A stretch of 54,000 bases of DNA from Faecalicatena fissicatena. GTDB lineage: Bacteria > Bacillota > Clostridia > Lachnospirales > Lachnospiraceae. This document shows, piece by piece, positions 41,185 to 50,120 of the stretch (positions are counted from its first letter, which is position 1; each line of letters opens with the position of its first letter). The stretch covers positions 1 to 54,000 of the forward strand of contig LDAQ01000021.1 in assembly GCA_001028025.1 (NCBI GenBank), in the 5' to 3' direction. Under the pieces are notes generated by a model that was not told the origin of the DNA, did no database searches, and was given only the letters and a program-made list of their open reading frames with translations. Made by a program: the position numbers and the translations under genes.

Positions 41185-42162
41185 GTGAAGTATGAACAGT
41201 TAGGAAATTCCGGCATTGAGGTTTCAAAGCTCTGTGTTGGATGTATGAGTTTTGGTAAGCCGTCCGCAGATTTTCATGAATGGACATTAAATCAGGCGGA
41301 GACAGAGACCGTGGTTAAAAAAGCGTTAGATCTTGGCATTAATTTTTTCGATACAGCGAACACCTATTCCCACGGGACCAGCGAGGAGTATCTGGGCACC
41401 GCATTGAAGGCTAATGTTGCGAGAGACAAAGTGGTCATAGCAACCAAGGTATATTTCAATGAAGGAAATTTGTCAAAAGAAGCAATCACCAGAGAAATTG
41501 ATGGTTCTCTGAAACGCCTCGGAACGGATTATGTGGATTTATATATTATTCACAGGTTTGACTATCAGACACCTATAGAAGAAACCATGCAGGCACTGGA
41601 TGGTCTGGTTAAAGCGGGAAAAGTACGTGCACTGGGGGCTTCTGCCATGTATGGCTATCAGTTTATGAATATGCAGCATACAGCGGACAAAAACGGCTGG
41701 ACCAGATTTGTATCTATGCAGAACCATTATAATCTGCTGTATCGTGAGGATGAGCGAGAGATGATCCCGATCTGCAGGCAGGAGAATGTAGCCCTGACAC
41801 CTTACAGTCCCCTGGCAGCAGGCAGGCTGTCCCGGTTAGAATGGAAGGCAGATACGAAGAGGAGCCAAACGGACAAAACGGCTGCCCAAAAATATGATGG
41901 TACGCAGGAAGCAGATATTCTGATTGTAAAAAGGGTTGCAGAACTGGCAGAAAAATACGGAGTTAAGATGTCCCAGATTGCGATTGCATGGCAGTTTGCG
42001 AAAGGAGTCACATCGCCGGTTATCGGGGCCACGAAGGCCGCATATTTTGACGATGCGGCTGGTGCACTGGATATCGAACTCACGGCTGCGGATACTGCCT
42101 ATCTGGAAGAACTCTATCTTCCGCATAAAATTGTTGGTGCATTGCCGGCAGCAGATAAATAA
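41185..42162 (+). CDS. Aldo/keto reductase
   Basis: Translation starts at GTG 41185, after AAAGGAGATG; no ATG is better placed. The 325-residue protein has the AKR tetrad Asp56, Tyr61, Lys88 and His123 and the N-terminal MKYEQLGNSGIEVSKLCVG typical of YajO/YghZ-like AKRs. It reduces aldehydes or ketones with NADPH. It heads an operon with a CMD-domain protein and a flavodoxin, which points to detoxification of reactive carbonyls or electrophiles under MerR control. Confidence 0.9.
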   Translation: MKYEQLGNSGIEVSKLCVGCMSFGKPSADFHEWTLNQAETETVVKKALDLGINFFDTANTYSHGTSEEYLGTALKANVARDKVVIATKVYFNEGNLSKEAITREIDGSLKRLGTDYVDLYIIHRFDYQTPIEETMQALDGLVKAGKVRALGASAMYGYQFMNMQHTADKNGWTRFVSMQNHYNLLYREDEREMIPICRQENVALTPYSPLAAGRLSRLEWKADTKRSQTDKTAAQKYDGTQEADILIVKRVAELAEKYGVKMSQIAIAWQFAKGVTSPVIGATKAAYFDDAAGALDIELTAADTAYLEELYLPHKIVGALPAADK

Positions 42163-42178
42163 TTGAAGGAGGCATATT

Positions 42179-42511
42179 ATGGAGAAACAGACAGCGGGAA
42201 GGGATGCTCTTGGTAAGATTGCCCCCAAATTTGCAGAATTAAATGATGATGTCCTGTTTGGTGAGGTATGGTCAAGGGAAGATAAACTGTCACTTCGGGA
42301 CCGGTCGGTCATAACGGTAACGGCTCTTATGACAAAAGGGATTTTTGACAATTCTTTAAAATATCATTTGCTGAATGCAAAGAATCATGGTGTAATAAAA
42401 GAAGAGATGTCAGAAATCATAACACATCTGGCTTTCTATGTGGGATGGCCAAATGCGTGGGCAGCTTTTAACCTAATGAAAGAAGTTTATAAGGAGGAAG
42501 AAAATGAATAA
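42179..42511 (+). CDS. Carboxymuconolactone decarboxylase (CMD) family protein
   Basis: This 110-residue protein has the AhpD/CMD fold pattern (SLRDRSVITVTALMTKG, then EIITHLAFYVGWPNAWAAF). It lacks the CxxC thiol pair of AhpD. It starts 16 bases after the reductase, with AAGGAGG, and overlaps the flavodoxin start by 8 bases. In such operons the CMD protein is probably a stress or redox helper, not a true decarboxylase. Confidence 0.85.
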   Translation: MEKQTAGRDALGKIAPKFAELNDDVLFGEVWSREDKLSLRDRSVITVTALMTKGIFDNSLKYHLLNAKNHGVIKEEMSEIITHLAFYVGWPNAWAAFNLMKEVYKEEENE

Positions 42512-42989
42512 GAAAAAACTGGCAGCATATTTTTCATGCAGTGGAGTTACGAAAGCCGCAGCAGAATCGCTTGCATCTGCAGCAGGCGCAGATCTTTTTG
42601 AAATCAGGCCGGAGACGCCCTATACAGATGCAGACTTAAACTGGAATGACAGTAAGGCACGCAGTACCATAGAGATGAATGATCCATCATCACGGCCCGC
42701 GATTGCAGAGATGATGCAAAATATGGATGAGTATGATATTGTTTTTATTGGATTTCCGATTTGGTGGTATGTTGCTCCTACCATCATCAACACCTTCCTC
42801 GAAAGCTATGACTTTTCCGGAAAGAAAATCATCTTGTTTGCAACATCCGGTGGAAGTGGATTTGGAAAAACCGTGGAGAAACTGAGAGTAAGCTGTCCGA
42901 ATTCGACTGAAATAATCGAAGGAAAGCTCATGAATGGGAAATACACGACAAAAGATCTTGTCTCCTGGATTGAGAGCCTTGAGCTGTAA
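42504..42989 (+). CDS. Flavodoxin
   Basis: This 161-residue protein has the flavodoxin phosphate loop (YFSCSGVTKAAAESL, about 9-23) and the second FMN loop region GFPIWWYVAPTIINTFLE (about 79-96). It carries electrons through FMN. The overlap with the CMD gene places it in the same MerR-controlled operon, where it may feed electrons to the reductase partners. Confidence 0.88.
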   Translation: MNKKKLAAYFSCSGVTKAAAESLASAAGADLFEIRPETPYTDADLNWNDSKARSTIEMNDPSSRPAIAEMMQNMDEYDIVFIGFPIWWYVAPTIINTFLESYDFSGKKIILFATSGGSGFGKTVEKLRVSCPNSTEIIEGKLMNGKYTTKDLVSWIESLEL

Positions 42990-43066
42990 AAAAAGCCGGG
43001 GCAGCAGTGGCAGACAAGTCTCATCCGTATCACTTACATATGTACATGATGGTAATAGTCTAAAGC

Positions 43067-43110
43067 ATACCCAAAGGGACTGCGTTACTGGACCCTTTGG
43101 GTATACTTTT
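43067..43110 (+). terminator. Terminator of the reductase/CMD/flavodoxin operon, related to the 68-bp repeat
   Basis: ATACCCAAAGGG (43067-43078) and CCCTTTGGGTAT (43093-43104) form a perfect 12-bp stem followed by ACTTTT. The right arm and the preceding GTTAC-GG segment match the end of the 68-bp repeat units, so this may be a shortened member. Confidence 0.8.
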
Positions 43111-43168
43111 GCTTAAAAGAAGAAAAATAATCTACAGAATAAAAACGAATCACAGAAAGGGAACAAAA

Positions 43169-43696
43169 ATGAGAAAAGTAATTTTATACATTGCCATGAG
43201 CCTTGACGGCTACATTGCAGACAAAGAAGGCGGTGTAGACTGGCTGAACGAGTATGGCGATATAGAGGAAAACGACAGCTATTCTATGTTTCTGAAAGAA
43301 ATTGATACTATCATCATGGGATATACCACTTACCATCAGATCGCGACAGAGCTGTCTCCGGATCAATGGGTGTATGAAGATTTAGATAGTTATGTGATTA
43401 CGCATCATACAATTCCTTCCTCGCCTAAAATTAAGTTTGTAAATGAGAATCCCTGTAAGTTAGTAGAAGGGCTGACGAAAAAAGAGGGAAAAGATATCTG
43501 GATATGCGGCGGTGCAAACATTGTTGACCAGCTGATGCAGGGAGACATGATAGACAGATTTTATATTTCTGTAATTCCGACGATTCTGGGAGATGGCATC
43601 CGGCTTTTTGGAACGTTGGATTTTGAAAGGAAACTAAAGCTAATCCGTACCAGGGATTATGATGGGATAACAGAGATTGTATATGACCGTGGATAA
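43169..43696 (+). CDS. Dihydrofolate reductase family (RibD C-terminal-like) protein
   Basis: The start is ATG 43169, seven bases after AAAGGG; a longer frame upstream runs through the terminator and is rejected. The 175-residue protein opens with YIAMSLDGYIADKEGG and contains DIWICGGANIVDQLM, the NADPH-binding landmarks of the RibD C-terminal/DHFR-like family. These are NADPH-dependent reductases of varied substrate. It is convergent with the GDPD gene, 16 bases apart. Confidence 0.85.
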   Translation: MRKVILYIAMSLDGYIADKEGGVDWLNEYGDIEENDSYSMFLKEIDTIIMGYTTYHQIATELSPDQWVYEDLDSYVITHHTIPSSPKIKFVNENPCKLVEGLTKKEGKDIWICGGANIVDQLMQGDMIDRFYISVIPTILGDGIRLFGTLDFERKLKLIRTRDYDGITEIVYDRG

Positions 43697-43712
43697 ACAT
43701 CTGGCGGGGACG

Positions 43713-45500
43713 CTAAAAAACTGCATCAGCGAATGCCCCCAGGGAAAGCGGTTCACTGGTGGATTCGATATAATAATCCACCAGAAGCGGATTGTCTGTG
43801 ATAATCCCGTCGACATGGTATCTCAGATTCTTATCAATTGCAGCCTCGGAATTTGCCGTCCATCCGTATACTTTTTTATTCTGCATTCTGATGGAGGAGG
43901 TGATATCTCTCGAAAGTGAGGTGGTTTCAACGCTGTATGCATCGATATAGTCAATGTCAAAGTTCCGGGAATAGAGCAGGGGGGTAATATATACGGTGTC
44001 TATCTTAGGCTCCGTTTTTTTGATATTTTCCAGAAGTTTGAGATCCATGGAAGCAATGGTGCACTGATTAATCATGCCGTATCTGTTAATCAGTTCCAGA
44101 GTCTGGGTTTCAAGGCTGCTTCCCTGTCCGCGGCCCGTCAGTTTCAGTTCAATCATCAGATTGATTTTATTTTTTGCGATTTTCAGCATGTCTTCCAGTG
44201 TGGGAACCGGCTCTCCTGCGTAATCAGGGGAAAAGTAGAAGCCTGCATCATAGTCTTTTATCTCAGGATAGGTAACCTCCCATACATTTTTATTAACGCC
44301 GGTAGTACGCTTGAAATTGTTGTCATGCATGACAATCAGTGTGCCGTCTTTTAACTGCTGGACATCGATTTCCGCCGCATCAGCTCTGTCCTCTATGGCC
44401 TGGTTAAGAGCAGCCATTGTGTTTTCAGGAGCGAAAGTGGCCCCGGCACGGTAGGCAATGATCTGGGTAGAGGAACGGTCCGGATAAATAAAATTGCCGC
44501 CCAATTCTGTCTCACTAAAAAGCAGTAACAGTATCACGGTCCCGATGATGATGACTGTCCGTTTTACGATTGAGAAAAGGTTCTTTTGGGTTTTAATCGG
44601 GGCGGGCCGGGAATCTTCTCTGTAATTGTGAAAGAGAACGATGATAACAGAGAACAGCCAGATCGTTCCGATTGTACCGGCAGTGAGAAACAAGGGACTG
44701 CTCCAGCGTTTATATAGGAAGAGGAAAACGGCTTCTGCTTCAGTCGCGGGATAGAACAGCTTTGTATAAGCAGCGAGGCAAAGGACAGCCAGGACGATGA
44801 TAATAAAAGTGCCGAGGAAAAAAGCGGCATAAGAAAACAGAATTTTGCCAATTGTGCCGGCTTTGCGGTTATTTATAAGTGATGTACCTTCTCTCCAGGA
44901 GCTTTTAACATTCTTTTTAAATAAAATAATAGACGGCAGAATGAAAAGATAAAGAAAAAATACATAATTCAATATGATCAGCAAAGCTGCATATACGATG
45001 AAAAACAGCCTGTTTTGTGTAATGAATTCCATAATGAATTCCGGTATTTTAATCCAGCCTAAGACATGCTGAGAAAATGTGGAAACTGCCAGAAGTACAG
45101 TAAGCATGAATCCCCAGAAAAACAACAGTGTTTTAATGTGCAGCAATCCACGGCAGTTACGCGCGGCATCTTTCACTAACTGCCGGACGGTCAGTGACTC
45201 ATGTTTCCAGCCTTTTTCGCAGTAAACGTACAGCGCGGAAATTTCAAAAAATGTAACGACCGTTATCAAAAGAAGAAGCAGAATCAGTAAAATAACTGAG
45301 AGCGGGGCTGTCAGGAGCTGACCTGCATTTTCAAAACTTAAATAAGAGATATTAGCTGTTTTTAAAGCATAATTCAGGATATCCTGGCTGAGAGAATAAA
45401 CCAGGGAATAGCAGATTACTTTATAAAATAACTCAAACAACAGTAAAGTTGTCCAGTTGCTAAGGGAAATTCCAACTGCTTGTTTAATGATTGCTTTCAT
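43713..45500 (-). CDS. Membrane glycerophosphodiester phosphodiesterase with altered active site
   Basis: This 595-residue protein has an N-terminal membrane domain of about seven to eight helices (residues about 15-330, GPDPase_memb type) and a C-terminal GDPD barrel. GDPD enzymes release an alcohol from glycerophosphodiesters or lipoteichoic acid. The usual active-site HRG is YRA here (Tyr350), from a TAC codon where CAC or CAT would be expected. Glu377, Asp379 and His392 (EIDVQQLKDGTLIVMHDN) are kept. Activity is therefore uncertain. Start ATG 45500 has AGAAAGG upstream. Confidence 0.88.
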   Translation of the reverse strand: MKAIIKQAVGISLSNWTTLLLFELFYKVICYSLVYSLSQDILNYALKTANISYLSFENAGQLLTAPLSVILLILLLLLITVVTFFEISALYVYCEKGWKHESLTVRQLVKDAARNCRGLLHIKTLLFFWGFMLTVLLAVSTFSQHVLGWIKIPEFIMEFITQNRLFFIVYAALLIILNYVFFLYLFILPSIILFKKNVKSSWREGTSLINNRKAGTIGKILFSYAAFFLGTFIIIVLAVLCLAAYTKLFYPATEAEAVFLFLYKRWSSPLFLTAGTIGTIWLFSVIIVLFHNYREDSRPAPIKTQKNLFSIVKRTVIIIGTVILLLLFSETELGGNFIYPDRSSTQIIAYRAGATFAPENTMAALNQAIEDRADAAEIDVQQLKDGTLIVMHDNNFKRTTGVNKNVWEVTYPEIKDYDAGFYFSPDYAGEPVPTLEDMLKIAKNKINLMIELKLTGRGQGSSLETQTLELINRYGMINQCTIASMDLKLLENIKKTEPKIDTVYITPLLYSRNFDIDYIDAYSVETTSLSRDITSSIRMQNKKVYGWTANSEAAIDKNLRYHVDGIITDNPLLVDYYIESTSEPLSLGAFADAVF

Positions 45501-45882
45501 AGTTTAGTACCTTTCTGTTTGCCTCGGCAGTAACATAGTTCTCATTTTCCTATCTATATGCTATCATTCCCATACTTATTTACTTTTAACTTTTTTCAAA
45601 ATATTTCTTAGAATAAAATAAAGAAAATTCTTAGATTGGCGGGAAGCAGGAAGAAAAGCTGGTATATACCGGTCTCTCAGGGGGAGTGGTTTCTTATGCT
45701 GGTATGTCGCAGACCTGTCACAGGAGAATACATTGATAGAGGCTCTGAGATATTTATGTGAAGATGAAACTCATGTTTGTGATCAGGTGTTTTTTGTAGT
45801 ATATTGAAAGCATGGTAGAAGAAGGCAGCCATTTTGCCGTGAACGTATGAGTGGGATTCAGTTATGCTGTAGGGGATAGAAT
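45501..45882. other. Gene-free stretch between GDPD and nitroreductase genes
   Basis: It holds the promoter of the GDPD gene near 45540-45610 and a region (45660-45860) with short open pieces in several frames. These look like decayed coding sequence but match no family I recognise. Confidence 0.3.
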
Positions 45883-46479
45883 ATGAATATAGAAGCAATT
45901 CAAACCAGAAGAAGTATAAGAAAGTATAAACCAGAGGAAATTTCCAGGGAAGTGGTGCGGGAGATCATTGAGGCCGGACGCCTGGCTCCTTCCGGGAAAA
46001 ATAAGCAGCCATGGAAATACATCGTTTATGGCGGCAGCAGCAAAAAAGAACTTTTGGATCAGATGAAGGCTGGGATCAGGCGTGAAAAAAGCGGGGAAGC
46101 TTTGTTGATAAAGTCTGCTTACGGCCTGCCAGATGCGGAAAACACGCTACGCATTATGCGGGAAGCCCCGATACTAATTATAGTTTTGAACACAGCGGGC
46201 AAGTCACCGTTTGAGAGTCTTACAGCAGACGAAAGATTTACTGAAACTGTAGACTCCATGTCTATAGGCGCTGCGATTGAAAACATGCTGCTGTGTGCGG
46301 AGGATCTGAAGCTTGGAAGCCTGTGGATTGCAAATACATGTTTTGCCTATCCGGAACTGGTAAATTATATCGGGACAACCGCACAGTTAATGGGGGCTGT
46401 TGCGCTGGGAACTGCGGATGAGTCGCCCAGGCAGAGGCCCAGGAAGGCAATGGAAGAGATTGTAGAATACAGGCTTTAA
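45883..46479 (+). CDS. Nitroreductase-family protein
   Basis: This 198-residue FMN-dependent protein has the opening IQTRRSIRKYKPEEISREVV, the RLAPSGKNKQPWKY FMN-binding block, and GAAIENMLLCAEDLKLGSLWI near the end. It reduces nitro, quinone or related substrates with NAD(P)H. It is followed by a broken ferredoxin-nitroreductase gene, so it may be the surviving one of two. Confidence 0.88.
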   Translation: MNIEAIQTRRSIRKYKPEEISREVVREIIEAGRLAPSGKNKQPWKYIVYGGSSKKELLDQMKAGIRREKSGEALLIKSAYGLPDAENTLRIMREAPILIIVLNTAGKSPFESLTADERFTETVDSMSIGAAIENMLLCAEDLKLGSLWIANTCFAYPELVNYIGTTAQLMGAVALGTADESPRQRPRKAMEEIVEYRL

Positions 46480-46564
46480 TGGTAACCACTTTCTTTACCA
46501 ACACTGTATTTTTATAATGAACTGCTATTATGGTTAAAGAATATTAACGAAAGAAGGTATTATC

Positions 46565-46812
46565 ATGGCAGATCATATTATAAAAGTAGATTCCGAAAAA
46601 TGCATTGGCTGCGGCATGTGTGTCAAAGACTGCGGCCCATAATATTGAATTAAACGGAATTCAAGCAATTCATGATGTAGATGTTGAAATTTTATGAAAA
46701 ATGAATTCTGAAGGATAAACTTTTAAAAGAACAGTTTAAAGATGGAACATGTGAGTTTATGAAAGAAAAAATTACGATGATACGGCAGGCCCCAATATTA
46801 GGTGCTGACTGA
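46565..46812 (+). pseudogene. Ferredoxin-nitroreductase fusion gene, broken
   Basis: The first frame encodes KCIGCGMCVKDC, a 4Fe-4S motif, and stops at 46642 after CGP. The next frame continues as NIELNG. A later piece reads EKITMIRQAPILGAD, which resembles the LRIMREAPIL segment of the nitroreductase before it. This suggests a ferredoxin-fused nitroreductase that lost its reading frame and most of its length. Confidence 0.6.
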
Positions 46813-46842
46813 TATAGGGCTGCAGCTCTGTTCAGGCAGAAA

Positions 46843-47070
46843 TTATTTGTAATAAAGTCTGAGCATGTTATTTTTATCTACAGTAAAACAATCTTTTTCA
46901 TAGATTCTTATAACACCTGTTGGACCGCTCATAAAAGCGCCTATTGGAAAATGAATAGAAAGCTCAAGCGGAAATAAAAGAAAATTACCGTGATTATCAG
47001 AATTAGAAAATCCTTTAAACAGTTTTGGTTCTTTTGAATCTGTTAATAATGAATAAAAACAATATTTCAT
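46843..47070 (-). CDS. Small hypothetical protein (75 aa)
   Basis: GGAGG lies nine bases before ATG 47070; a TTG three codons upstream is less likely. The protein has an aromatic-rich sequence (MKYCFYSLL, FLLFPLELSIHFPIG) and no family I recognise. It stands between two pseudogenes and could be a conserved small protein; confidence is moderate because of the good ribosome site. Confidence 0.45.
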   Translation of the reverse strand: MKYCFYSLLTDSKEPKLFKGFSNSDNHGNFLLFPLELSIHFPIGAFMSGPTGVIRIYEKDCFTVDKNNMLRLYYK

Positions 47071-47199
47071 ATTAGTCAACCTCCTTTCAATAAATATATG
47101 TTTAGTATACAGGATAAATGTGTCTTAGATATGTACAAATGAAAAAACAGGCACAGAGATGATGATATTTACTGAATTGTGTGACAAAATACACTCATA

Positions 47200-47412
47200 T
47201 CAGATGGAACTGCCGTATTTTCTGCTGCTTTCAAGGAAGTCATTCAGAGATTTCTTGATGCAGACGTTGGAATTGTTCAGATGCCCTGCCCGGAGCTTTG
47301 CTGTCTGGAGCTGGACAGGGGGAACGTACGGGGGGCGGACAGCCCGGTTGTAGTCGAAAACACAAGGAGCAGAAAAGAGATGCAATATGGAAAGCTGGCT
47401 GTCCTACAGATT
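47200..47412 (+). pseudogene. TudS/CD3072-like desulfidase fragment
   Basis: In one frame the sequence reads FKEVIQRFLDADVGIVQMPC, then PELCCLELDRGNVRGADSPV and VVENTRSR. This PCPE-plus-DRG block is typical of TudS-like or DUF523-related proteins, which bind iron-sulfur clusters. The N-terminal part is missing and the frame runs into an antisense gene, so it is a remnant. Confidence 0.5.
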
Positions 47413-47575
47413 AGTCATCGGCCTTACAGTTGGCTTCGTTCACCAGGATTGTTGCAAGGGTATCCCCAAGCTGTGAAAAAATCGCGGCAAGAAGCTCCAG
47501 CTCTTCTGAGGAACAGTTTTTTGAGAGAACACATGCAATTGATGATATATAAGTAACAAGTTCACAGGAATTCAA
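47411..47575 (-). CDS. DUF6774-family small protein
   Basis: On the minus strand a TTG start at 47575, with GGGAGGTGATT ahead, opens a 54-residue protein. It begins LNSCELVTYISSIACVLSKN and continues SSEELELLAAIFSQLGDTLA, ending TILVNEANCKADD. This matches the DUF6774 family of Clostridia. Its function is unknown. Four Cys residues are present. Confidence 0.65.
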   Translation of the reverse strand: MNSCELVTYISSIACVLSKNCSSEELELLAAIFSQLGDTLATILVNEANCKADD

Positions 47576-47695
47576 AGTAATCACCTCCCTGTATATAGTA
47601 TGCCGCTATGTTTTCAGACGTGATAAATCACAGTCATGTCTGTTGATAAGCGCAGATATCCGGGAAGAGTACTGTTTTTTTGTAAAGGAGCAGCT

Positions 47696-47968
47696 ATGAG
47701 CAAAATAGTAATTTTGACAGGCAGTATGAGAAAAGGCGGAAACACAGATTTGCTGGCAGGGGCATTTGCCGAGGGAGCGCAGGAACATCATGAGGTAGAA
47801 ATAGTATCAGTTGCCGAGTATCAGGTTCATCCATGCATTGGCTGCAATTCCTGTTTTTCAAGAGAAGGCAGTCAATGTTTTCAGGAAGACGATATGCGGA
47901 TGATCTATGGAAAATTGCCGGAGGCAGACGAGCTGGGCGGAGGCCTGGAAACGGAGGGGGGTATCTGA
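47696..47968 (+). pseudogene. Flavodoxin-like NAD(P)H reductase, truncated
   Basis: The start is ATG 47696, six to seven bases after AAAGGAG. The frame encodes KIVILTGSMRKGGNTDLLA and HPCIGCNSCFSREGSQCFQE, typical of NADPH-dependent FMN reductases with a Cys pair. It stops after 90 residues; intact members have about 180-200, and the FMN-binding second half is gone. Confidence 0.65.
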
Positions 47969-47981
47969 CAGATAAATGGAA

Positions 47982-48003
47982 GCCTCGTGATATCGCGAGG
48001 CTC
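47982..48003. terminator. Short hairpin between convergent genes
   Basis: AGCCTCG (47982-47988) and CGAGGCT (47997-48003) form a 7-bp stem just before the AraC stop. T-runs are weak, so termination is likely but not certain. Confidence 0.5.
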
Positions 48004-48009
48004 TAAGAT

Positions 48010-48918
48010 CTATGTTGATAATTCTAATAGCTGAACACAGTTATTATTCTTCAGGCTTTTACAGTATTCACTGGGATTTAATTTAGTATATCGTTTAAAT
48101 TGATTAGAGAAATAATTTACATTACAAAAATTCAAAAAGTCAGATACCTGGGTTATATTGTAGGTGCCCAAGCATAGCAGTTCCTTTGCTTTTTCTATTT
48201 TGAGCTGAGTGTAATAATTCATCACAGAAGAAGTGGTATACTTTTTAAACATAGCTGATAAAGTGGACTTGGAACAGTGTAGTTTTTGACAGAGCGAGGA
48301 CAGCGTCAGGGAAGAAAAAAGACATTGCTTCATTATCACTATCGCTTCGTCTACTAAAGGGGGATATCCCGTTTTTGGCACATGCTGATCATGACAGAGA
48401 AGCGTATCCATAGAAATCAATAACTCTAATAAAAATGATTCCAGATTATTGATTAACAAGTGTTCTTGTTCCAGGCTATGGTCTGGTGATATAACCTGAT
48501 AAATCATGTTCTGAGTGTCTATAACAGATGAAAATATCTCGCTGCAGTATTTAAGAGCATTAAAAAAATAACATTTAGCAGAATTCGTTAGAAAGATCGA
48601 TTTGCCAGCCAGTCTATCGAGAGCATTCCCGTTGTAATAAAAGGCGCCGTTGCATATAGATGCTTTTATGTTCTTCATAGATTTATGCTGATGATATTCA
48701 TTAGGTTTATGGAAATAAATATGGCCCTCTTCAAGTATGACAGTCTTAGTTTCAGTTATGATTTCTACACTGCCAATATCCGAATAAATAAACTCCCAAT
48801 AATTATGCGTTTCGCCAAAAGATTTAAAATTAGGATTAAGATCGCAATAAAAAAGACTCACTATATTATCCAATTGAATTACTTTATTAAGCAATGACGG
48901 TTGAAATAATTTTTCCAT
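48010..48918 (-). CDS. AraC-family transcriptional regulator
   Basis: This 302-residue protein has an N-terminal cupin-like sensing part (WEFIYSDIGSVEIITE, GHIYFHKPNEYHQHK) and a C-terminal AraC double HTH (LSSLCQKLHCSKSTLSAMFK, then ITQVSDFLNFCNVNYFSNQF and KRYTKLNPSEYCKS). It is divergent from the methyltransferase-like gene at 49107, with 188 bases between starts, and probably controls it. Confidence 0.9.
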   Translation of the reverse strand: MEKLFQPSLLNKVIQLDNIVSLFYCDLNPNFKSFGETHNYWEFIYSDIGSVEIITETKTVILEEGHIYFHKPNEYHQHKSMKNIKASICNGAFYYNGNALDRLAGKSIFLTNSAKCYFFNALKYCSEIFSSVIDTQNMIYQVISPDHSLEQEHLLINNLESFLLELLISMDTLLCHDQHVPKTGYPPLVDEAIVIMKQCLFSSLTLSSLCQKLHCSKSTLSAMFKKYTTSSVMNYYTQLKIEKAKELLCLGTYNITQVSDFLNFCNVNYFSNQFKRYTKLNPSEYCKSLKNNNCVQLLELST

Positions 48919-49106
48919 GTTTACGTCCTTATCTTTCGTTTTGTTCTTATCAATCTTAGCAATTTAATTTTACTTCTTTATAAAATATAACATAGTATGG
49001 AATATCTTACAAATATCATGTAAGAAATTGTATGTATTTTGATGCCAATATAAGGTATTATCTAATAAATCTTAACTATATATGAGTATTTAGCAGGAGG
49101 AGAAAA

Positions 49107-50120
49107 ATGAACGGCAGGGAAAGAACGTTAAATTTTATGAATGGCGAAAAAGTAGATTATATTCCATTTCATCCATTAGTTATGCAGTATGCAGCTGAAT
49201 ATGCAGATATTCCATTTAGAGATTATTGCCTGGACTATAGGAAACAATGCAATGCAATGATAATGTTTGCAGAGGAATTCGGAGTTGACTGGTTTCATCC
49301 GTCAGGATTTGCGTACTGTGAGGCAGGTGCGTATGGAATGGAAATAGAGTTTCCGGAAAATGATTGCCCGTATCCCAAAAAGCACCTGATACTTGATTTT
49401 GAAAGAGATTATAAAAAGATTAGGAAATTGGATATAAAAAATAATGACGCGATGATGAACCGCGTAAGAGGAGTTAAGTATTATAAAGATACGGTTGGTG
49501 ATGAGTACTTTATAGCTGGACATTTAGAAGGACCTTTAGCCGAATATACTGATTTAAGAGGAATATCTGAGGGACTGATAGATTTGCTTGATTATGAAGA
49601 AGAGTTGTCGGAGGTATTTCAAATTATCGTGGATAATTCTAAACGCTGGATTGACTTACAGGCAGACGCAGGAGCAGAATGCATCAGTATAGGTGATGCT
49701 ATTTGTTCTCAAATAAGCGAATCCATGTATTTAGAACGTATTTTTCCATTTCATGTACAATTAATTGAACATGCAAAAAAGGCTGGGGTGTATACTAAAT
49801 TTCATATCTGTGGGGATTCTTCCAGGATCCTGCCGCATTTAATAGAGGCGGGAGCCAATATCTTAGATATAGATTCTTTGGTGAAAGATGTACCCTCACT
49901 GGTAAGGCGGTTAGGAAAAAATCAGGTTTTATGCGGGAATTTGGATCCGGTTTCCGTCTTAAGATTTGGTACGCCGCAGATGATTGAGGATGAAGTAAAG
50001 AAAATAATTGATGATACAAGGGGAAAATGTATGATCGGAGGTGGTTGTGAGATACCGAAAGGGACACCATCTGAAAACATGTATACATTTTTAGAAGCCG
50101 TTAAAAAATATTCTAATTAG
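49107..50120 (+). CDS. Uroporphyrinogen decarboxylase-family corrinoid methyltransferase-like protein
   Basis: This 337-residue protein has the UroD fold. It carries the zinc motif of MtaA/MtbA/CmuA-type methyltransferases, with His233-x-Cys235 in KFHICGD and Cys314 in GGGCEIPKG; HemE lacks this set. It therefore more likely moves a methyl group from a corrinoid protein to a thiol or other acceptor than makes heme. No corrinoid protein or MtaB-like partner is in the window. The divergent AraC gene is the likely regulator. Ribosome site GCAGGAGG at about seven bases. Confidence 0.85.
   Translation: MNGRERTLNFMNGEKVDYIPFHPLVMQYAAEYADIPFRDYCLDYRKQCNAMIMFAEEFGVDWFHPSGFAYCEAGAYGMEIEFPENDCPYPKKHLILDFERDYKKIRKLDIKNNDAMMNRVRGVKYYKDTVGDEYFIAGHLEGPLAEYTDLRGISEGLIDLLDYEEELSEVFQIIVDNSKRWIDLQADAGAECISIGDAICSQISESMYLERIFPFHVQLIEHAKKAGVYTKFHICGDSSRILPHLIEAGANILDIDSLVKDVPSLVRRLGKNQVLCGNLDPVSVLRFGTPQMIEDEVKKIIDDTRGKCMIGGGCEIPKGTPSENMYTFLEAVKKYSN

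Noticed and set aside
47159..47353. 64-codon plus-strand frame overlapping the TudS-like remnant
   Set aside because: The family match is in a different frame; this frame is its shadow.
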